A stretch of 7,737 nt of DNA, taken from contig JAEZNF010000148.1 in NCBI GenBank assembly GCA_023441845.1, positions 1 to 7,737 on the forward strand, given 5' to 3'. Source of the stretch: Bacillota bacterium. Lineage in GTDB: Bacteria > Bacillota > Clostridia > Acetivibrionales > DSM-2933. A model generated the notes under the pieces. The model was not told the origin of the DNA. It ran no database searches and was given only the letters and a program-made list of their open reading frames with translations. Both the position numbers and the translations under genes were made by a program. Below, piece by piece: positions 1 to 4,483 of the stretch (the stretch's first letter is position 1; every line of letters starts with the position of its first letter).

Positions 1-3000
1 CATATTAAGTCGGCCGCCAAAAAGAAACCGGATACGGCAAAAACGGAAAACTTTTCACAGTACCGGCATACACCCAATGAGCAAACACACCGCCAGCTGC
101 CCCAGTCTGAAGAAATTGCCGTCATAGGGCTCTCGGTACGTTATCCCGAGGCGGAAAATGTCGGTGAATTATGGGAAAACCTGTTGGCGGGGAAGGATTG
201 TATTACTGAAATTCCGAAAGAGCGCTGGAACCATGATCTATATTATGATGCGGACAAAAATAAACTGGGAAAATCGTACTGCAAATGGGGCGGCTTTATT
301 AAAGGAGTAGAGTATTTCGATCCCCTATTCTTTGGTATCTCACCAGGAGAGGCCGAAACAATGGATCCTCAGGTGCGTCTTTTTTTAGAATGCATCTGGA
401 ACTTGTTCGAGGGTATCGGGGCTACCCGTGAAGCTCTCCAAAAGCAATACCAGGGAAGGGTTGGAGTATATGTAGGGGCTATGTACCAGGATTACAATCT
501 TTTTAAATCCGATATTGTAAGGGAGTCCGCAGTTGCTCTACCTACCGGATGCTCAATTGCAAACCGGGTTTCATATTTTTTCAATTTTCATGGCCCCAGT
601 ATTGCAGTAGATACAGCATGTTCTTCTTCTGCCGTTGCAGTTCATATGGCATGCCAAAGCCTTATTAGTGGAGAATGCAGTGCAGCGGTGGCAGGTGGTG
701 TTAATCTGCTTATACATCCTAAAAAGTACCTGGGATTCAGTATAGCCAAGCTTTGCGGCAGCAGTCCCGACAGCAGAAGTTTCGGAGACGGAGATGGCTT
801 CCTTCCTTCTGAAGGTATAGGCGCTGTGCTGTTAAAACCCCTTTCAAAGGCGGCAGCGGATGGAGACAACATTTTGGCCGTTATAAAATCAACTACGGTA
901 AATCACGGTGGACATGCGAGCAGTTATACGGCTCCCAACCCGAATGCCCAGTCTGAGCTGTTTGAAGAAAGTTTCAAAAAATCAGGTGTCCACCCCAGAA
1001 CAATCAGCTATGTTGAAGCTGCCTCCAATGGATCTGCATTGGGGGATGCAATAGAAGTAAATGCGTTGACAAAAACCTTCGGGAAATATTCAAAAGACCT
1101 GCAGTATTGTTCAATCGGGGCGGTAAAGTCCAATATAGGGCATTCGGAGGCTGCCTCGGCAATAGGTCAACTGGCAAAAGTTGTTCTGCAGATGCAGCAT
1201 AAAAAGCTAATTCCTACTATTAAGACAGAACATTTAAACCCAAATATCAATTTGGCGGGTACACCTTTTTTCCTGCAGAGAGAAACTTCCCAGTGGAAAC
1301 GCCCGGTTGTAAATCTGAACGGTGAAGAACTGGAGTACCCCAGACGTGCTGTCGTCAATTCCTTTGGAGGGGGCTCCAATGTCCAGATGGTTCTGGAGGA
1401 ATATATTCCAACCAGTCAGGAATCAATACCGTCATGTCCTTCAGATGTACCACAGATAATTGCCTTGTCGGCAAAGAAAAAAGACAGACTCCGGACAGCA
1501 GCTAAGCAACTCCTTGAATTTATCGAGGTTCAAGAGGAACTTTACCTTCCGGATATTGCATATACGCTCCAGGTTGGGCGGGAAGCCATGGAATATCGTT
1601 TGGCTGCAGTGGTAAACAACGTAGAAGAACTGAAATGCACTCTGAAAGAATTTTTAGGGTCATACAGCGAAGATGGCAATGTTAAAGCTTCTGTCCCAAT
1701 TTTTATTGGGAACACGGAAGAAGATAAATCAGACCTGAAAAGCTTTCTAACCGGAAAAATTGGTGAAACGGTAGTCGAAATGCTTATAGAGGAACACAAT
1801 TTAGAAAAAGTTGCTCTTTATTGGACCCAGGGAGGGAAAATTCCTTGGGAAGAGCTGCACACAGGGTACAGGCCACATAAGATTTTCCTGCCCACATATC
1901 CTTTCGAGAAGCGAAGGTGTTGGATTGGTTCTGCTATGGACCAGGAGAACATCATAGGATTTAACACACAAATATATAAAACTGAAGTAACAGGCGTAAC
2001 GGAAATGCCAATAATAGACAGGGTTTTAAGTGCGGTATCAAGGATTTTGGGAATGGCGCCCGAAGAAATTAATTCGGACAGGCCGCTTAGCCAATATGGC
2101 TTTGACTCAATTCTTTCAATGCAATTAATACAAGGGTTTCAGAACGTGAACGGCTTGACTTTAGATTTGTCCAAATTTCATGAGTGCAAAACGATAAACG
2201 ATATTATCGGTATTATACGGGAAGAGAATGTAAAACAGGTACCCATGGGACTTAAAGCAGGGGAAATCATTCCTGCTTCGTTTCCACAGTATCCGGAACT
2301 TATACGGTTTAATAATGTTTGCCATGGGAGACCGGTGTTCTGGATTCATGGGGGAGAAGGTGGGGTTGAAGTATATAGCGTAGTTGCGCAGCATATCAAA
2401 CGCCCCTTTTATGGAATTCAGGCAAGGGGATGGATGACAGACCGGGAACCGCTCCATGGTCTGCAAGCTATGGCTGCATATTACACACATATCATCCAGA
2501 CTGTCCAACCGGAAGGACCCTATGATTTAGGTGGTTTTTCACTGGGAGGGATTCTGGCAAATGAAATAACACGCCAGCTTCAGGAGTTCGGACAGACTGT
2601 AAACTCTATTATTATGCTGGATGTACCATATTACCCCGAAAAAATCGTTTTGCATAACACTAAAAGGAAGGCAATGATTGGAGCAGTCAATACTGCTCTG
2701 GCAATAAGTGCAGGGGAAACCGAAAAACTACCCAAGGTATTGATTCATAGAGATGAGGTGGCTTCTATTGAAGAGGATGAAGCTTTTTTGAGGAAACTTA
2801 TAGAACTTGCCATGGAGCGAGGTGTCAGTAAAAACGAAAAACAATTAAGCAGCTTTGTGCGGCAGTGTACCAAGGTACAACTGGCATTTGAGTCGGAAGA
2901 CAATAGAATTTTCCCCCTGGTTCGCCCGGAAAGTGTAGCGTGCTATTATTTCTGCAATATGAACGGGGTGTTCTACGGTGAAATGGAACCGTACTATACG

Positions 3001-3279
3001 CTAACAGACGAAGATAATTTGTATGAGCGTGTAAAGTATTGGGAGGGATGGGAAGCCCATTTTCCGGATTTCCACATCATGCATGTGGATTCAACCAACC
3101 ACTTTTCCATACTGGCTGAACCACAGTCATACATGCCTATAGTTGAGTTTTGCAACCGACTATACTCCGATGAAGAAATGCCGCAGGATTACTTTGAAGA
3201 ATTGGCAAAAAAGTATAATACATCCCCAAAAACGGCACCAAGAAGAAAAGCCAAAAAAGGACCTGCAAAAAAAATATAA
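1..3279 (+). CDS. Modular trans-AT polyketide synthase, C-terminal end (KS0-ACP-TE), 5' partial
   Basis: This is the last 1092 residues of a multimodular polyketide synthase; the frame is open to the left edge, so the true start lies outside and the first internal Met (184) falls inside the KS domain. Residue numbers here count from the window edge. Domain order is: basic linker (1-37), KS (about 38-470), KS-flanking linker ending in LPTYPFEKRRCW (about 485-643), ACP (about 669-742), type I TE (about 767-1055) and a Lys-rich tail to the stop. There is no acyltransferase between KS and ACP, which is the known layout of trans-AT PKSs, where a free-standing AT loads malonyl units. The KS lacks the HGTGT histidine, so the module probably only passes the chain on, and the TE releases it by hydrolysis or cyclisation. 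No KR, DH or MT domain is present here. The product is unknown. No hairpin follows the stop closely; the nearest terminator-like structure is about 150 bp downstream. Confidence 0.95.
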   Translation, partial: HIKSAAKKKPDTAKTENFSQYRHTPNEQTHRQLPQSEEIAVIGLSVRYPEAENVGELWENLLAGKDCITEIPKERWNHDLYYDADKNKLGKSYCKWGGFIKGVEYFDPLFFGISPGEAETMDPQVRLFLECIWNLFEGIGATREALQKQYQGRVGVYVGAMYQDYNLFKSDIVRESAVALPTGCSIANRVSYFFNFHGPSIAVDTACSSSAVAVHMACQSLISGECSAAVAGGVNLLIHPKKYLGFSIAKLCGSSPDSRSFGDGDGFLPSEGIGAVLLKPLSKAAADGDNILAVIKSTTVNHGGHASSYTAPNPNAQSELFEESFKKSGVHPRTISYVEAASNGSALGDAIEVNALTKTFGKYSKDLQYCSIGAVKSNIGHSEAASAIGQLAKVVLQMQHKKLIPTIKTEHLNPNINLAGTPFFLQRETSQWKRPVVNLNGEELEYPRRAVVNSFGGGSNVQMVLEEYIPTSQESIPSCPSDVPQIIALSAKKKDRLRTAAKQLLEFIEVQEELYLPDIAYTLQVGREAMEYRLAAVVNNVEELKCTLKEFLGSYSEDGNVKASVPIFIGNTEEDKSDLKSFLTGKIGETVVEMLIEEHNLEKVALYWTQGGKIPWEELHTGYRPHKIFLPTYPFEKRRCWIGSAMDQENIIGFNTQIYKTEVTGVTEMPIIDRVLSAVSRILGMAPEEINSDRPLSQYGFDSILSMQLIQGFQNVNGLTLDLSKFHECKTINDIIGIIREENVKQVPMGLKAGEIIPASFPQYPELIRFNNVCHGRPVFWIHGGEGGVEVYSVVAQHIKRPFYGIQARGWMTDREPLHGLQAMAAYYTHIIQTVQPEGPYDLGGFSLGGILANEITRQLQEFGQTVNSIIMLDVPYYPEKIVLHNTKRKAMIGAVNTALAISAGETEKLPKVLIHRDEVASIEEDEAFLRKLIELAMERGVSKNEKQLSSFVRQCTKVQLAFESEDNRIFPLVRPESVACYYFCNMNGVFYGEMEPYYTLTDEDNLYERVKYWEGWEAHFPDFHIMHVDSTNHFSILAEPQSYMPIVEFCNRLYSDEEMPQDYFEELAKKYNTSPKTAPRRKAKKGPAKKI
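112..1410 (+). other. Ketosynthase domain, probably non-elongating (KS0)
   Basis: The domain begins at EEIAVIGLSVRYP and ends near MVLEEY. The active-site Cys sits in VDTACSSS (codon 619-621, residue 207), and the second His is in KSNIGH (codon 1141-1143, residue 381). The motif that normally reads VEAHGTGT reads VEAASNGS, so the first catalytic His is Ala (codon 1021-1023, residue 341). In trans-AT PKSs, loss of this His is the known mark of KS0 domains, which transacylate but do not condense. The near-terminal motif, usually GGxNAH, reads GGSNVQ. Transfer without elongation is inferred, not demonstrated. Confidence 0.9.
1453..1929 (+). other. KS-flanking (post-KS) linker of a trans-AT module
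   Basis: This segment follows the KS where a cis-AT PKS would carry its acyltransferase. It has no AT signature (no GHSxG). Its end, ALYWTQGGKIPWEEL followed by IFLPTYPFEKRRCW, is the conserved linker typical of AT-less modules. It matters for the window because a second, diverged copy of exactly this piece appears in the pseudogene near 3540-3690. Confidence 0.85.
2005..2226 (+). other. Acyl carrier protein domain
   Basis: A carrier domain of about 74 residues. The phosphopantetheine attachment site is Ser in YGFDSILSM (codon 2107-2109, residue 703). The Trp six residues after that Ser, which marks ACPs used in beta-branching, is absent (Leu here), so this ACP is not expected to recruit a beta-branching HMG-synthase cassette. 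It carries the chain between the KS and the TE. Confidence 0.9.
2299..3165 (+). other. Type I thioesterase domain (chain release)
   Basis: An alpha/beta-hydrolase thioesterase. Visible parts are the WIHGGEGG loop near the start (oxyanion region), the nucleophile Ser in GGFSLGG (codon 2539-2541, residue 847), the Asp in MLDVPY (codon 2620-2622, residue 874) and the His in STNHFSIL (codon 3100-3102, residue 1034). Ser and Asp are 27 residues apart, as in well-studied PKS/NRPS thioesterases. Asp and His are 160 apart, longer than the roughly 100 in SrfTE, so the lid region is enlarged. It should release the finished polyketide; hydrolysis versus macrolactonisation cannot be read from sequence. 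Confidence 0.92.
3211..3279 (+). other. Lysine-rich C-terminal tail of the PKS
   Basis: After the TE the protein ends in a low-complexity basic tail rich in Lys, Arg, Pro and Ala (for example PRRKAKKGPAKKI). A similar basic stretch precedes the KS at the left edge (KSAAKKKPDTAK), and the downstream pseudogene ends in KKTRKKPAKTNKDVD, so the tail seems to be a shared feature of this PKS family. Its role is unknown; a flexible linker or a contact with another subunit is possible. Confidence 0.6.
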
Positions 3280-3306
3280 AAATCCGCAGCATAATACGGT
3301 AAGATG

Positions 3307-3335
3307 TTGACAGCTACATGTTACTGGGATAAAAT
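3307..3335 (+). promoter_or_regulatory. Sigma-A-type promoter
   Basis: A perfect -35 hexamer TTGACA (3307-3312) is separated by 17 bp from TAAAAT (3330-3335), which matches the -10 consensus at 5 of 6 positions. Transcription would start near 3342. The site lies 27 bp past the PKS stop codon and points into a region without an intact gene but with a terminator-like hairpin at 3430-3477. Such matches also arise by chance in AT-rich DNA, but this quality with ideal spacing is uncommon. Confidence 0.55.
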
Positions 3336-3341
3336 TGTTTT

Positions 3342-3477
3342 ATTAAATTTTCAATTTGTATGGCTTAGGGTTGAAAAAGGCTTATTACGGTATAAGTTAA
3401 TAAATACATGGACAAATTTGAAGAGAGATAAAAGGCTTGCCCCATCGGTATTGAAATTTGATGGTGCAAGTCTTTTT
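3342..3477 (+). ncRNA. Candidate small RNA between promoter and terminator
   Basis: The stretch from the inferred start of the 3307 promoter to the end of the 3430-3477 hairpin would give a transcript of about 135 nt. It contains no open reading frame with a plausible ribosome binding site; the internal ATGs give peptides of only two and seven codons. I recognise no known RNA family. It might instead be the leader of a gene whose body has been lost to rearrangement. Confidence 0.25.
3430..3477 (+). terminator. Terminator-like hairpin, possibly bidirectional
   Basis: A 17-nt left arm (3430-3446, AAAAGGCTTGCCCCATC) pairs with 3460-3476 (GATGGTGCAAGTCTTTT) across a 13-nt loop, with 15 Watson-Crick pairs, one G-U and one mismatch. 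A T run follows at 3473-3477 on the plus strand, and an A run flanks the other side, so it could work in both directions. It may end transcripts from the PKS gene, from the 3307 promoter, or both. Confidence 0.65.
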
Positions 3478-3533
3478 AATTTATATTTTTCGCGGAAGAA
3501 TAGGGTGGCGATTTTGAGGATTTTTACGGTATC

Positions 3534-3898
3534 CGATTTGCTCAAAAAATAGCGCTTTATTGGGTGCAGGGAGGAAAAATTCCATGGGAAGCGTTTAATG
3601 CCGGAAATATGGCACGAAGAATTTCACTTCCTACATATCCTTTTGAGATACGTCACTGTTGGATCGGTTCAAAACCTGAATCGGAAGGATTTGCAGTACC
3701 ATATATACAACAGCCAAATAATAGCCATACTCCTTTTAATATGGGAGTAAACGCAAATGAGCTATTGAAGAATTTTGTGGAAGACTGTATTCTAGCGAAT
3801 GTATGTCGCAGGAGTTTTTTAACGTATTTTTTAACAAACAAAAATACGCTAAAAAAACTCGAAAAAAGCCTGCAAAAACAAACAAGGATGTTGATTAA
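3534..3898 (+). pseudogene. Decayed PKS terminal module (linker joined to TE end)
   Basis: This is a remnant of a second PKS gene related to the one upstream. Positions 3543-3674 encode a copy of the KS-flanking linker (KIALYWVQGGKIPWE, then ISLPTYPFEIRHCWIGS); 28 of 44 residues match the intact gene's linker around 1801-1932. After roughly 3710 the similarity jumps to the very end of a TE. His codon 3726-3728 corresponds to the catalytic His at 3100. After a 1-bp loss between them, another frame reads IEEFCGRLYSSECMSQEFF, matching IVEFCNRLYSDEEMPQDYF of the intact protein, and ends in the basic tail KKTRKKPAKTNKDVD at the stop 3896-3898. The ACP and TE core, about 1.1 kb in the intact gene, are missing. 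With the KS gone, a large deletion and a frameshift, it cannot work as a PKS. The divergence argues for an old paralogue, not a recent duplication. A 139-codon reading frame (3564-3983) runs across it but mixes frames and is unlikely to be a real protein. Confidence 0.8.
3812..3860. repeat. AT-rich inverted repeat within the PKS remnant
   Basis: The arms 3812-3831 and 3840-3860 pair over about 20 bp with one mismatch and one bulge, around an 8-nt loop. The stem is mostly A-T (GAGTTTTTT and its complement at the outer end). No clear T tract follows, so it is not a classical intrinsic terminator. It lies within the decayed TE tail, where runs of A from lysine codons face runs of T, and may be a by-product of composition. 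Confidence 0.45.
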
Positions 3899-3973
3899 AT
3901 GCAGATTAATGTATTTAAACATAATTGCTTTTCGTCAGAAAAGTATTAGTAAGTGTTCAGTAAATTGGAATAG

Positions 3974-4099
3974 ATTGATATAAACACCAAAAAACTAGCA
4001 ACAACTAGCTATGTCATAAGCGCCATATACAACCAGATCATAGAATACAGAGCATCATCTGAAATAGGCAAACTGGCAAGTACAGCCGGTGATGGTTAA
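3974..4099 (+). pseudogene. Startless gene fragment with a phage tail-fibre-like motif
   Basis: An open stretch of 41 codons between a stop at 3971-3973 and the stop at 4097-4099, with no start codon or ribosome binding site at its beginning. It reads INTKKLATTSYVISAIYNQI, then ends in KLASTAGDG. The pattern (K/R)xATTx(Y/F)VxxAI is common in phage tail-fibre and collar proteins, so this could be a scrap of such a gene. The match is by memory of a motif only, and the fragment is too short to be sure it was ever coding. Confidence 0.3.
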
Positions 4100-4384
4100 A
4101 TAAAACTTATTGAAAGTAGGCTATTTGCAGATGAGTAATAAAAAACAAACTATTAGATTTCCGCATATAATCCATTTCTTAGACATATTCAGGCAAATAG
4201 GTTGTGACCTAACATATAAGTACAAATTTAAATGAATAAAAAAGTTTAGATGAACGCGGGCTTTTATTTTTACCGTTTTTGCCATTTGATATAAAACTGG
4301 AAGTTGTTGCAGATTTGTCATAAAGATTTCTATATTTCTACCGATAAACAAGTTAGGAAAAAAATATTGCATGGATGCAGATTT
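4100..4384. other. Intergenic region, no gene recognised
   Basis: An AT-rich stretch between the fragments and the repeat-protein gene. Reading frames on either strand are short and resemble nothing known. It holds a small perfect inverted repeat, TAGGT-TGTG-ACCTA (4198-4211), which could be a minor hairpin or operator, and a pair of 8-bp inverted copies of CTATTTGC about 75 bp apart. A TATAAT at 4166-4171 has no matching -35. The promoter of the downstream gene should lie here or just beyond, but no pair of hexamers is convincing. Confidence 0.5.
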
Positions 4385-4387
4385 GAA

Positions 4388-4393
4388 AGGAAG
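4388..4393 (+). promoter_or_regulatory. Ribosome binding site that fixes the repeat-protein start
   Basis: AGGAAG lies 6 nt before the ATG at 4400. It favours this ATG over the upstream in-frame TTG at 4304, which has no such site and would place 32 polar, basic residues ahead of an otherwise good signal peptide. Confidence 0.75.
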
Positions 4394-4399
4394 ATTTTA

Positions 4400-4483
4400 A
4401 TGAAAAAATGGAATTGCAAAGCAATTTGTTTTGTAACTATTGCTATAAGTATTGCCATTACAGGTTCAATCACTTCACTTGCC
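4400..4483 (+). other. Signal peptide of the repeat protein
   Basis: Residues 1-28 have a basic N-terminus (KKWNCK), a hydrophobic core (AICFVTIAISIAITG) and a short polar end with S-L-A at positions -3 to -1 before a Lys. This fits Sec export and signal peptidase I. There is a Cys at residue 10, but no lipobox, so a lipoprotein is unlikely. Confidence 0.8.

Noticed and set aside
3351..3545. A 64-codon reading frame on the minus strand
   Set aside because: It mirrors the plus-strand frame through the inverted repeat and has no start signals or recognisable domain.
3304..3552. An 82-codon reading frame downstream of the PKS stop
   Set aside because: It has no ribosome binding site, overlaps the promoter and the terminator-like hairpin, and its sequence resembles no protein; the opposite strand is open over the same stretch only because of the palindrome.
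3564..3983. A 139-codon reading frame as an intact small protein
   Set aside because: Its first part is PKS linker, which continues upstream of the GTG start, and its second half reads the TE tail in the wrong frame; it is part of the PKS remnant.
4255..4272. A GCGGGC-TTTTATTTTT stretch resembling the second half of a terminator
   Set aside because: No complementary GCCCGC arm lies upstream, so no hairpin forms.
4307..4336. A possible promoter TTGCAG-18-TATATT for the repeat-protein gene
   Set aside because: The -35 matches the consensus at only three of six positions, and similar weak pairs occur by chance in this AT-rich region.
4304..4399. An N-terminal extension of the repeat protein from a TTG at 4304
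   Set aside because: The added 32 residues are polar and basic and would bury the signal peptide; a ribosome binding site precedes the ATG at 4400.
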